A program made the translations under genes and the position numbers. This document shows positions 35,259-45,030 of a stretch of DNA of 45,299 nucleotides, in pieces. Source of the stretch: Rhizobium sp. Q54 (GTDB taxonomy: Bacteria > Pseudomonadota > Alphaproteobacteria > Micropepsales > Micropepsaceae); contig CAMAPL010000018.1 in assembly GCA_945860165.1 (NCBI GenBank), positions 1 through 45,299 of the forward strand, given 5' to 3'. Within the stretch, counting starts at the first letter, position 1, and every line of letters starts with the position of its first letter. The notes below the pieces were generated by a model that was not told the origin of the DNA, searched no databases, and was given only the letters and a program-made list of their open reading frames with translations.

Positions 35259-35325
35259 TTCCCACCTGGGAACTCCTGGCTGGCGCAGGCGTTACCGCGC
35301 CATAGCCCCCAAAAGGATTTTCCCC

Positions 35326-35952
35326 ATGCTGAAATCATTCCTCAAGCTGGCGTCCATCGCCGCCGTCGCCGCCGTCTGTTTGGTGCTTCCCGCCTAGGCC
35401 GCCGACAAGGGCGAGCTGTTGCGCAACGCCAACCGCACCGTTGATCACCGGCGCAGCGACTCGGCCTTCGGCGCCGCCCGCAACATGCTGCGCGATGCCC
35501 GCGCGGTTTACATTGTGCCCAAGCTGATCAAGGGCGACTTCATCTTCGGCGCCGAGGGTGGCTCGGGCGTGCTGCTGCATCGCACTGGCAAGGGCTGGAG
35601 CACGCTTCGCTTCTACGACATGGGCTCGGCCAGCTTCGGCCTGCAGATCGGCCTCGAACAGGCTGAACTGGTGTTCATCATCAACAGCGACCGCGCCCTT
35701 AAAGGCATCGAAGGCGGCAACTTCAAGATCGGCGCCAATGCCGGCATCACGGTCGTGACCCTGTCGAGCGGCGCCGAAGGCGCCACCACCGCCCGGGGCG
35801 GCGACATTGTCGTATGGACGTCTGGCACCGGGGCCTATGGCGGCCTGACCGTCAACGGCTCGATCATCAAGGGCGACGACGACATGAACGCCGTCCCGTC
35901 CCCCGGCCCGGCCGCGACCGCGCTGCGCCGCAATCTCGCGAGCATCTGGTAA
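35326..35952 (+). pseudogene. Secreted SYLF-domain (lipid-binding) protein gene with an amber codon after the signal peptide
   Basis: ATG 35326 follows AAAAGGA. The first 23 codons are a complete signal peptide (KLASIAAVAAVCLVLPA), then TAG at 35395-35397, then AADKGELLRNANRTVDHRRS and the SYLF domain: ARAVYIVPKLIKGDFIFGAE, GSASFGLQIGLEQAEL and GGDIVVWTSGTGAYGGLTVN. SYLF (YSC84-like) domains bind phosphoinositide-type lipids in eukaryotes; bacterial ones are exported and uncharacterised. The stop lies exactly at the signal cleavage region, where relatives have a sense residue before Ala-Ala. The end is shorter than in relatives, so a small in-frame deletion is likely. Without read-through only the signal peptide would be made. 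A terminator hairpin follows. Confidence 0.78.
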
Positions 35953-36012
35953 AAGCCGGCTTTTATTGGGGGGGGCAGCGTCTGGTAACCGGCCCTGATT
36001 GGAGTAAGGTTC

Positions 36013-36045
36013 GGGGCGTCTGGGCAACCAGGCGCCCCGTATTCT
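36013..36045 (+). terminator. Hairpin with T-rich tail after the SYLF gene
   Basis: GGGGCG-T-CTGG pairs with CCAG-G-CGCCCC around GCAA and is followed by GTATTCTTTGCTT. It separates the SYLF remnant from the next gene. Confidence 0.65.
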
Positions 36046-36067
36046 TTGCTTCACAGAGGAAACCGCA

Positions 36068-36448
36068 ATGAAAAAGATCGTGCTTCTTGCCGCTGCCGCC
36101 GGCCTGTTCGCCACGCCCGCGTTGGCCGATGTCGCCGCCCAGCTTTCCATCGCCCAGAACCATGCCGGCATGGCCGCCAAGGCCGCCGAACTGAAAATGG
36201 TCCTGATGCATCACCATCATGCCGTGAATTGCCTGGTCGGTCCGGCCGGCGCAGGCTTTGATGCCGCCGCCGGCAATCCCTGCGGCAAGTCCGGCACCGG
36301 CGCAATTCCGGAATCCACCGACGCCGCCCAGAAGACCAAGCTGCAGGCGATCGCCGATGCCGCCGCCTCCGGCCTGACCACCACCGACCTGGCCGCCGCG
36401 CAGAAGTCCGCGCAAGCGACCGCCGACGCGGTCGGCGCTGCCAAGTAG
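36068..36448 (+). CDS. Small secreted Ala-rich protein of unknown function
   Basis: 126 residues: signal peptide (MKKIVLLAAAAGLFATPALA), then a helical Ala-rich mature part with a His cluster (KMVLMHHHHAVNCLVG), two cysteines (VNCLVG and NPCGKS) and a C-terminal Ala/Lys-rich helix. GAGGAAA lies before the ATG. The His cluster suggests metal binding, which I cannot confirm. It is preceded and followed by terminators, so it is a single-gene transcript. Ends in TAG. Confidence 0.75.
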   Translation: MKKIVLLAAAAGLFATPALADVAAQLSIAQNHAGMAAKAAELKMVLMHHHHAVNCLVGPAGAGFDAAAGNPCGKSGTGAIPESTDAAQKTKLQAIADAAASGLTTTDLAAAQKSAQATADAVGAAK

Positions 36449-36467
36449 GCCATCGCTTCACGCAAAA

Positions 36468-36498
36468 GAAAAAGGCGCCCTCGCGGGCGCCTTTTTTA
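36468..36498 (+). terminator. Rho-independent terminator after the Ala-rich protein gene
   Basis: AAAAAGGCGCCC and GGGCGCCTTTTTT flank TCGC: a long GC stem with a T run, 20 bases after the stop codon. Confidence 0.9.
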
Positions 36499-36682
36499 TT
36501 CGTATGCGGCTTACTTAGGCGCGAGAATTTTTGTGAAGTGGGCAGGGTTGCCTAGCGACAGCGTAGGCAACGCGCAGAACTCGAACCTGCGACGCACCGC
36601 CCTCGCCGCTGCGCGGCTCGAAGCGGGGCCAGCTTTTCTAATTCGCTACGCTCATAAGAAAATCTAGGCCAAGGACCGCGCC
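36499..36682 (-). other. Intergenic stretch with hairpin repeat copy and tRNA T-arm-like sequence
   Basis: No gene is supported. TTGCCTA-GCGACAGCG-TAGGCAA (36548-36570) is a hairpin related to two repeats further right. Next to it the minus strand reads GCAGGTTCGAGTTCTGC (about 36573-36589), which looks like a tRNA T arm, but no matching acceptor, D or anticodon arm is present. It may be a decayed tRNA end or a dispersed repeat. Confidence 0.5.
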
Positions 36683-37231
36683 TTAGTGTTCCTTCGGCTT
36701 TTCGGCGCGGTTGCCAATATAATCCATCGCCGCGAACATCAGGCCCGAACCGACAAAGGTCAGATGCAGGATCAGCATCCAGAACATCTTGCGTTCGTCC
36801 AGAACGGCGCCGTCCTCGGTCAGGGTCATGAAGGCGCGCAGCAGCGAAATGGCCGAGATCGCCACGATGGAGCCGATCAGCTTCATCTTCAGGCCCGAGA
36901 AATCCAAGGTGCCCATCCAGCTGGGACGGTCTTCGGCATTCTCGGTGTTGGTCTTGGAAACGAAATTCTCGTAGCCGGAGAAAATCACAATCACCACCAG
37001 GTTTCCCGCCAGCGATAGATCGATCAACGACAGCACCGCCAGGATCACCTGTTCGGGATCAATAGCCGCGAGGTCCAGCAACTGGGGCATGAAATGCATC
37101 AGTTCGGCAATGAACGCGCCCAGCAACAGCACCAGCGCCAGCACCAGCCCGAGATAAAACGGGGCCAGCAGCCAGCGTGATTTGAAGAGAATGCCTTCCA
37201 GCACTTTCTCCACCATGTTGCGTTGATGCAT
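36683..37231 (-). CDS. YqhA/TIGR00645-family inner-membrane protein (UPF0114)
   Basis: 182 residues from ATG 37231 (MHQRNMVEKVLEGILF); longer frames add unlike sequence. Three or four membrane helices: WLLAPFYLGLVLALVLLLGA, VILAVLSLIDLSLAGNLVVIV and a later pair. Family marks: GYENFVSKTNTENAEDRPSW, in short FVSKTN, and KLIGSIVAISAISLLRAFM. Role not established. It is divergent from the transporter gene at 37383 with about 150 bases between. Confidence 0.85.
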   Translation of the reverse strand: MHQRNMVEKVLEGILFKSRWLLAPFYLGLVLALVLLLGAFIAELMHFMPQLLDLAAIDPEQVILAVLSLIDLSLAGNLVVIVIFSGYENFVSKTNTENAEDRPSWMGTLDFSGLKMKLIGSIVAISAISLLRAFMTLTEDGAVLDERKMFWMLILHLTFVGSGLMFAAMDYIGNRAEKPKEH

Positions 37232-37382
37232 TGCGCTCTCGCGCGTCTCAAAAAGCGCCAAAAATAAGGTGAATCCCGCCCGGCGGCGCGAAGTTTCGCA
37301 AGGCCCACCCGCTTTCGCAAGCGCCGCTGCGAGGTTAGTCTTGGCGTATAACAACAACATGGCGGCCAAAAGGCGGGGAAGA

Positions 37383-38669
37383 ATGCTGGACCGGATCCTG
37401 GGATTGGTGGTGGAAATCAAACCGGGCGAGCGCCGCGCGCTGCTCTGGTCCTTCGCCTATTTCTTCCTGATCCTCAGCACCTATTACGTGCTGCGGCCCT
37501 TGCGCGACAATGCCGGCATCACCGGCGGCACCCGTGCGCTGCCCTGGCTGTTCACCGCCACGTTCTTTGTCATGCTGGCGGCGGCGCCGCTTTATGGCTG
37601 GCTGGTGGCGCGGCTGCCCCGCCGGCGCCTGATCCCGCTGATCTATCATTTCTTCGCCGCCAACATCCTGCTGTTCTGGCTGCTGCTGACCTTGGGTATA
37701 GGCCAGAAATTCGTGTTGCAGATTTTCTTCGTCTGGCTGACGGTGTTCAGCCTGTTCGCGGTGTCGGTGTTCTGGTCCTATCTCGCCGATCTCTGGCGCA
37801 GCGATCAGGGCAAGCGGCTGTACGGCTTCATCGCCGCCGGTGGTTCGCTGGGCGCGCTGGCCGGCCCGCTGCTCACCCGCTCGCTGGTGGAGGTGGTGGG
37901 ACCGGTAAACTTGTTCCTGCTGTCAGCGCTGATGCTGGAAGGAGCGCTGTTCTGCGCCACAAGGCTTGGCCATGCCACCAGCGGCTTTGCCCAGACACCG
38001 CATAATCCATCCGCCATCGGCGGCAGTTCGTTCGAGGGACTGAAATCGGTATTGCGCTCGCCCTATCTGGGCGGCATCGCCACCTGGGTGAGCCTGCTGT
38101 CGCTGGGCGGCACCGTGCTCTATCTGCTGCAGGCCGAAGTGGTGGCCGGCGCGACCCAGGACGCCGCCGAGCGCATCCGCATTTTCGCCGAGATCGATTC
38201 CTGGGTGGCCGGGCTGCAGATCCTGCTGCAGCTGGTGCTGACCGGGCGGCTGATCAAGCGCTTCGGCACCGGCCCCGCTATCGCCTTTGTGCCGGTGGTC
38301 TTCACCTTCGGCTTCGTCCTGCTGGCGGTGATGCCAGCGCTGATGCTGATCATGGCCTTCCAGGCGGCGCAGCGGGTGGGCAATTTCGCCGTCTCCAATC
38401 CCGCGCGCGAAGTACTGTTCACCGCCGCCGACCGCGAAGACAAATACAAGGCCAAGAATGTGATCGACGGCGTGGTATTCCGCGGCGCCGACATGGTGTC
38501 CAGCTGGATCTTCCACCTGCTCTACGCGGTGATGGGCCTGGCCATTCCGGTGCTGGCGGCCGTGATGGTGCCGATCTCACTGGCCTGGCTGGGCCTCAGC
38601 CTTCTTCTGGGCCGCATGCAGGAAAAACGCGCGCAATCCCAACCTCTGGCCCAATCCCCACCCACCTGA
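37383..38669 (+). CDS. Multi-helix transporter of the MFS/ATP-ADP carrier-like group (NTP/NDP exchanger-like)
   Basis: 428 residues, about twelve membrane helices. Start chosen at ATG 37383 because GGGGAAG lies just upstream (ATG 37359 and 37269 are longer options). Marks: SFAYFFLILSTYYVLRPLRD, typical of proteins annotated as Npt1/Npt2 or ATP/ADP translocase-like, then FVWLTVFSLFAVSVFWSYLA, RLYGFIAAGGSLGALAGPLL and NPAREVLFTAADREDKYKAK. True nucleotide exchange is known from intracellular parasites; free-living relatives have unknown substrates. Directly followed by an aldo/keto reductase gene after 17 bases. Confidence 0.8.
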   Translation: MLDRILGLVVEIKPGERRALLWSFAYFFLILSTYYVLRPLRDNAGITGGTRALPWLFTATFFVMLAAAPLYGWLVARLPRRRLIPLIYHFFAANILLFWLLLTLGIGQKFVLQIFFVWLTVFSLFAVSVFWSYLADLWRSDQGKRLYGFIAAGGSLGALAGPLLTRSLVEVVGPVNLFLLSALMLEGALFCATRLGHATSGFAQTPHNPSAIGGSSFEGLKSVLRSPYLGGIATWVSLLSLGGTVLYLLQAEVVAGATQDAAERIRIFAEIDSWVAGLQILLQLVLTGRLIKRFGTGPAIAFVPVVFTFGFVLLAVMPALMLIMAFQAAQRVGNFAVSNPAREVLFTAADREDKYKAKNVIDGVVFRGADMVSSWIFHLLYAVMGLAIPVLAAVMVPISLAWLGLSLLLGRMQEKRAQSQPLAQSPPT

Positions 38670-38686
38670 CCCAAGGAGACATCTCC

Positions 38687-39604
38687 ATGTCTGACCTGTC
38701 ACGTCGTACCGTTCTAGCCACCACTGCGGCTGCCGGCCTACTGCCCCATGCCGCCTTCGCGCAGACGGGCACGCCGATCCTGAAACGCAAAGTGCCGCAG
38801 ACCGGCTTCCTGCTGCCGGTGGTGGGCATCGGCACCTCGCAGGTGTTCGAGTTCGAAAACGATCCCGCCAAGCTGGACGAGCGCAAGCAGGTGATACACA
38901 ATCTGGTGGCGGGCGGCGGAAGCCTGGTCGACACCGCCGCCGGTTACGGCACCGCCGAAGCCAATGTCGGCATTGTCAGCGCCGTTACCGGCCTGCGCGC
39001 CAAACTGTTCCTGGCCACCAAATTCTCCAGCCGCGATTCCCGCGAGGAAGCCGAGGCCGAGCTGAAACAGTCGTTCCAGCGGCTGAAAACCAATACCGTG
39101 GACCTGCAACAGGCCTGGAACGTCACCAATCCCAATTTCTCCACCGCCCAGATGAAGGAATGGAAGGCGGCCGGCCACTGCAAGCATTACGGCATCACTT
39201 CCAGCAATGACGGCGCCTATGACGCGCTGGCGCCGGTGCTGAAGCGCGAGCGGCCGGAATTCTTCCAGATCAATTATTCGCTGGGCGACCGCGACGCCGA
39301 GAAGGTGCTGCTGCCACTGGCGATGGACAGCGGCGCGGCCGTGCTGACCAACCTGCCCTTTGGCCGCAACTCGATGTTCCGCCGGGTGCAGGGCAAGCCG
39401 ATGCCCGATTTCGCCAAGGAGATCGACTGCACCAGCTGGGCGCAGCTGTTCCTGAAATACAACCTGTCCCACCCGGCGGTCACCGCCGTGATCCCCGGCA
39501 CCGACAAGCCAGAATATATGCTGGACAACCTGAATGCCGGGCGCGGCCGCATGCCCGACGCCGCCTTCCGCCGCCGCATCGAAGCCTGGTGGGAAACCGT
39601 CTGA
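38687..39604 (+). CDS. Tat-exported aldo/keto reductase
   Basis: 305 residues. It starts MSDLSRRTVLATTAAAGLLP: twin-arginine signal, cleaved near AFAQ. The mature enzyme has GIGTSQVF, DTAAGYGTAEANVGI (catalytic Asp-Tyr), the lysine in FLATKFSS, then HYGITSSNDGAY and AVIPGTDKPEY for the NADP-binding end. The His of the classical tetrad (usually LxxxQLH) is replaced in VDLQQAWN, so the catalytic set is atypical. Export suggests that the cofactor-bound enzyme is folded before transport. GGAGA lies 7 bases before the ATG. It may be co-transcribed with the transporter gene. Confidence 0.85.
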   Translation: MSDLSRRTVLATTAAAGLLPHAAFAQTGTPILKRKVPQTGFLLPVVGIGTSQVFEFENDPAKLDERKQVIHNLVAGGGSLVDTAAGYGTAEANVGIVSAVTGLRAKLFLATKFSSRDSREEAEAELKQSFQRLKTNTVDLQQAWNVTNPNFSTAQMKEWKAAGHCKHYGITSSNDGAYDALAPVLKRERPEFFQINYSLGDRDAEKVLLPLAMDSGAAVLTNLPFGRNSMFRRVQGKPMPDFAKEIDCTSWAQLFLKYNLSHPAVTAVIPGTDKPEYMLDNLNAGRGRMPDAAFRRRIEAWWETV

Positions 39605-39657
39605 GGTAAGAGCGCCCCAGGGGTTAATAAAAGCCGCGGCGCACCCTATATTGCGGC

Positions 39658-42068
<2,411 letters not shown>

Positions 42069-42072
<4 letters not shown>

Positions 42073-42683
42073 ACCAACCCGCGCCTGCTTCCCCGCATCA
42101 CGACCTGGAAGACGTGATCGATCACGTCATCGACTGCTGCGTCCATAGCGGCCCGGCGCATAGCGGCCGGGTTTCGATCGCCGACCTGATGAACGTGATC
42201 GGCGAGCGTTCCTTCGGGCCGCTTCTGCTGGTGCCCAGCCTGATCGCGGTGTCGCCGGTGGGCGCGATCCCCGGCCTGCCCGCTATCACCTCGGTGGTCA
42301 TCGTGCTGGTGGCGGCGGCGATCCTGCTGCACGCCGATCATATCTGGATTCCGGGCTGGCTGGCGCGCCGATCGATCGATGCCGGGAAGATGGAGCGGGG
42401 CCTGCAGAAATTCCGCCCCGTGGTGCACTTTATCCACCACCTGCTGTTGCCGCGCATGCCATGGCTGACGCGCGGGCCCTTCTTCTATGCCATCGCGCTG
42501 CTCTGCCTGCTGATCGGGCTGGTGACGCCGATATTGGAATTGGTGCCACTGGGCGGCATTCCGCCCAACGCGGCGGTGGCTGCCTTCTCGCTGGCGGTCA
42601 TCGCGCGCGACGGCGTCTGGGCGCTGCTGGCCTTCGCCTTCACCATCGCAACCATCGCCTGGCTGGTGATGCTGGCGCTGTGA
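42069..42683 (+). CDS. exoD: ExoD-family membrane protein (exopolysaccharide synthesis)
   Basis: 204 residues from a TTG that overlaps the uvrB stop (TTGA). Marks: [40 protein letters not shown] and a final pair of membrane helices. ExoD was described as needed for exopolysaccharide and alkaline tolerance in Sinorhizobium; the molecular role is not settled. The overlap means it is translated with uvrB. Confidence 0.87.
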
Positions 42684-42723
42684 CGGCGCGCAGTAAGCCG
42701 CTGTTTGTATGGGATAAAGCCAG

Positions 42724-42762
42724 TTAACCGCTATCGCGGCGGCACTACGCTGCCGCTAACCG
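42724..42762 (-). repeat. Dispersed hairpin repeat, copy A (upstream of the cold-shock gene)
   Basis: On the minus strand: TAGCGGCAGCGTAG, six bases, CGCGATAGCGG. GCGGCA and TGCCGC within it form a hairpin. Copy B at 44423-44453 on the plus strand shares both blocks exactly; copy C at 36551-36564 shares the first with one change. Confidence 0.7.
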
Positions 42763-42958
42763 CATTGTAATTTAACCCCAAAACGCCTACAGCAGGGGTC
42801 ACGTGGTTCTTGCGTCCCTGTCAGACGAAGCACTTCAGTCACTCTGACTCGCCTGTGCGCGCCGGACGAACCGAAAGACTTCCCTCCAGTTATCTCTTGT
42901 TTCCACGGCCGCCCCTGCATTTCGCAAGGGCGGAACCGATGATTAAAAGGAAAATCTC
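42763..42958 (+). promoter_or_regulatory. Promoter and long untranslated leader of the cold-shock gene
   Basis: About 200 bases without a gene precede cspA-type gene 42959, much more than most genes here have. Just before the ribosome binding site (AAAAGGAAAA) CCGCCC and GGGCGG pair over a short loop (about 42910-42936). Long structured leaders that refold in the cold are known for cold-shock genes, so this is likely thermoregulated; the exact transcription start is not evident. Confidence 0.5.
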
Positions 42959-43162
42959 ATGACCGTCGGTACCGTGAAGTTCTTCAATGCCACCAAGGGT
43001 TTCGGTTTCATCTCGCCTGAAGGCGGCGGCAAGGACGTGTTCGTCCATGCCTCGGCCGTCGAAGCGGCGGGCATGCGCAGCCTGAACGAAGGCCAGAAAG
43101 TGAACTTCGACATCCAGCCGGATGCTCGCGGCTCCAAGGCCGCCAACCTGTCGGCTGCCTAA
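42959..43162 (+). CDS. Cold-shock domain protein (CspA family)
   Basis: 67 residues, a single cold-shock domain: [20 protein letters not shown] with the RNP-1 motif KGFGFI and [11 protein letters not shown] with RNP-2 VFVHA. It binds single-stranded RNA and melts structures that block translation. It has a long leader and a hairpin terminator of its own. Several paralogues are usual, so I give no specific symbol. Confidence 0.95.
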   Translation: MTVGTVKFFNATKGFGFISPEGGGKDVFVHASAVEAAGMRSLNEGQKVNFDIQPDARGSKAANLSAA

Positions 43163-43165
43163 ATG

Positions 43166-43205
43166 AAAACGGGCGGTTCGCCAAAACGGGCCGCCCGATT
43201 TTTCT
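43166..43205 (+). terminator. Rho-independent terminator after the cold-shock gene
   Basis: CGGGCGG and CCGCCCG (43170-43197) pair around a 14-base loop and are followed by ATTTTTCTC, starting 7 bases after the stop. Confidence 0.85.
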
Positions 43206-43219
43206 CGAAAGACGCGCCC

Positions 43220-43474
43220 ATGACAGAATCCATTTCTTCCCGGAAGCGCGACGCGGCCATCCGCACCGCCAACGGTGTTTTTCAGGTCTGGGAAACCCGC
43301 ACCCAACTGGTGAAGCAGGAAACCCAGGCCGCCAGCGCCGCCAACGACGCCAAGACGGCCCGCCTGAAAGCGCAGCGCCTGGAAAAGGAAAAGCTGGACG
43401 CCGAAGAGGCTGCTGCCAATCAGCCCGCGCCGACCAAGAAGCGCACCACCGTCAAGCGCATCACCGCCGGCTGA
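43220..43474 (+). CDS. Small basic coiled-coil protein, function unknown
   Basis: 84 residues from ATG 43220; a longer frame from 43163 runs through the cold-shock terminator and is unlikely. The middle is a charged helix likely to form a coiled coil (NDAKTARLKAQRLEKEKLDA), the end is Lys/Arg/Thr-rich (KKRTTVKRITAG). No recognised family. It follows the terminator, so its own promoter is needed or read-through occurs. Confidence 0.6.
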   Translation: MTESISSRKRDAAIRTANGVFQVWETRTQLVKQETQAASAANDAKTARLKAQRLEKEKLDAEEAAANQPAPTKKRTTVKRITAG

Positions 43475-43478
43475 GCGG

Positions 43479-44329
43479 TTGCCTTTTTTCGCATCAGCCA
43501 CCGCACCCAATATCACTACAACCAGCCCGTCCGCCTTGGCCCGCACCGTCTTGTGCTGCGGCCCCGCGAAAGTCATGAGCTGCGGCTGGTCTCGCTCGAC
43601 ATCGTCACCGCGCCCGCCTGCCAGATCAGCTGGGCCGGCGATGTGTTCGGCAATGCCATCGCCACCGCGACGTTCGACGCCACGGCCGACAATCTCTTGA
43701 TCAAAAGCATTGCCAAGGTCGAGCTGACCAGCACCGCCTAGCCGATCTTTCCCATCGCCGCGTCCGCGCTGTCGTATCCGTTCCGCTATAGCGCCGACGA
43801 ACGCGCCGACCTAGGCGCGCTGCGCGAACCGCAATATCTCGACGCCATGCAGCGGCTGCGGGGCTGGGCCAAAAGCTTCGTGCACGCCAATCCCACCGAC
43901 ACGTTGTCGCTGCTGAAGGATTTGAATGCCGGGGTATCGGCCGCCGTCAGCTACCAGTCGCGCGAGGTCGAAGGCACACAGTCGCCCAGCCACACCTTGA
44001 ACTCCGGGCGCGGCTCCTGCCGCGACATGGCGGTGCTGTTCGCCGAAGCCGCCCGCGCCCTAAACTTCGCGGCGCGCATCGTCTCGGGCTATCTCTACAA
44101 TCCCACCAATCCCATGGGCACCACCCATGCCTGGGCCGAGGTCTTTGTGCCGGGCGCGGGCTGGATCACCTTCGATCCCACCAACCGCCAGATGGGCGGC
44201 TTCAACCTGATCCCCGTGGCGGTCGCCCGCGACCTCGCCCAGGTCATGCCGGTCAGCGGCAATTACATCGGCACCAGCGCCGACATGGCCCGCCTGACCG
44301 TGGCAGTGCAGGTCACCCCGCACGAGTAG
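43479..44329 (+). pseudogene. Transglutaminase-like protein gene: damaged start and an amber codon
   Basis: Relatives begin MxxRISHRTxYxYxxPVRLGPHRL. Here that sequence (FRISHRTQYHYNQPVRLGPH) is in a frame with no start codon after the preceding TGA. A TTG at 43479 would fit if the T run at 43484-43489 were one base longer. The N-terminal domain runs to VELTSTA, then TAG (43739-43741), then PIFPIAASALSYPFRYSADE and the transglutaminase core with catalytic Cys in GRGSCRDMAVLFAEAARAL, His in TTHAWAEVFVPG and Asp in WITFDPTNRQ. The latter part is open to TGA-free TAG at 44329. So two independent defects affect a gene with an intact catalytic domain. Similar enzymes act as proteases or amide hydrolases of unknown substrate. 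Confidence 0.75.
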
Positions 44330-44422
44330 TTGCGCTCAAGCGTTTTGGCAGCGACGTGCGTTAAGTCCTAATGTCGCCCCTGTCATTCCCGGCGAGTGGT
44401 CCAAAGGACCGCGAGGGACGCC

Positions 44423-44453
44423 TAGCGGCAGCGTAGCCGCGTCGCGATAGCGG
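44423..44453 (+). repeat. Dispersed hairpin repeat, copy B, joined to the hexamer array
   Basis: TAGCGGCAGCGTAG, five bases, CGCGATAGCGG; GCGGC...GCCGC forms a hairpin. Its last six bases (TAGCGG) are the first unit of the hexamer array that follows. Upstream (44384-44420) lie TCATTCCCGG and GGTCC...GGACC strings that look like other short dispersed repeats. Confidence 0.7.
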
Positions 44454-44570
44454 TAGCGGTAGCGTAGCGGTAGCGGTAGCGGTAGCGGTAGCGGTAGCGG
44501 TAGCGGTAGCGGTAGCGGTAGCGGTAGCGGTAGCGGTAGCGGTAGCGGTAGCGGTAGCGGTAGCGGTAGG
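44448..44570 (+). repeat. Tandem hexanucleotide array (TAGCGG)n, about 20 units
   Basis: Two full TAGCGG units (44448-44459), one 5-base unit (44460-44464), then 17 exact units (44465-44566) and a partial TAGG. It ends 10 bases before the ATG of the GreA/GreB-like gene, touching its ribosome binding site (AGGAAAGG). The frame reading TAG-CGG is closed at every unit; five of six frames are open and give artefact peptides such as Arg-Tyr repeats. Perfect units suggest recent expansion or length change by slippage. Confidence 0.95.
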
Positions 44571-44580
44571 AAAGGTCTGT

Positions 44581-45030
44581 ATGTCTCGCGCATTCGTAAA
44601 AGAAACCGCCGAGTCCGCGCCACCACCCGAGCGCATGGTGGACGAAGGCCCCAATCTCGTCACGCCTGAAGGGCTGGCGCAGATCGAAGCGCATATCGCC
44701 CGCATCGAAGCCAGCATGAAAACCGAAGCCAATGTGCTGCTGCGCGAAACCCTGGCGCGCGACCTGCGCTATTGGGAAGTCCGCAAAGCCAGTGCCGAGG
44801 TGGTAACGCCCGCCTGCGACGGCACCGTGGCCTTCGGCTGCACCGTTACCATCCAGCGCAAGGATCGCACGCAGACGTTTCGCATTGTCGGCGTGGATGA
44901 GGCCGACGCGTCTAAAGGTTGGATATCCTTCCGCGGCCCGATGGCCCAGGCTATCTTATGCGCGCGCGCTGGCGATATTATTGAGGCGGGCGGGCCGCTA
45001 GGTGAAATAGTTTTAGTTAAATTGCACTAG
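44581..45030 (+). CDS. GreA/GreB-family transcription factor-like protein
   Basis: 149 residues. The N-terminal half is a helical hairpin (LVTPEGLAQIEAHIARIEAS, then LARDLRYWEVRKASAEVV), the C-terminal half an FKBP-like domain (VAFGCTVTIQRKDRTQTFRI, VGVDEADASKGWISFRGPMA, LGEIVLVKL). GreA/GreB factors reach into the RNA polymerase channel and rescue stalled complexes; the acidic pair normally at the hairpin tip (DxxE) is not clear here, so it may be a Gre-like regulator such as Rnk or TraN types instead of a cleavage factor. AGGAAAGG is its ribosome binding site. The hexamer array occupies its upstream region. Ends in TAG. Confidence 0.85.
   Translation: MSRAFVKETAESAPPPERMVDEGPNLVTPEGLAQIEAHIARIEASMKTEANVLLRETLARDLRYWEVRKASAEVVTPACDGTVAFGCTVTIQRKDRTQTFRIVGVDEADASKGWISFRGPMAQAILCARAGDIIEAGGPLGEIVLVKLH

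Noticed and set aside
36573..36589. A tRNA gene on the minus strand
   Set aside because: Only a T-arm-like segment is present; no acceptor stem, D arm or anticodon arm can be paired around it.
39604..39657. SOS (LexA) box upstream of uvrB
   Set aside because: No GTTC-N7-GTTC or close variant is present; only a -10-like TATATT is visible.
42724..42762. Terminator for exoD
   Set aside because: The hairpin has no T run on the plus strand and matches a repeat found elsewhere; termination could still occur here but the sequence does not show it.
44448..44570. CRISPR array
   Set aside because: The units are contiguous 6-mers without spacers, and no cas genes are near.
44336..44732. Three overlapping minus-strand open frames encoding Arg-Tyr, Leu-Pro or Ala-Thr dipeptide runs
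   Set aside because: They are the hexamer array read in different frames; none has a start, ribosome binding site or family resemblance.
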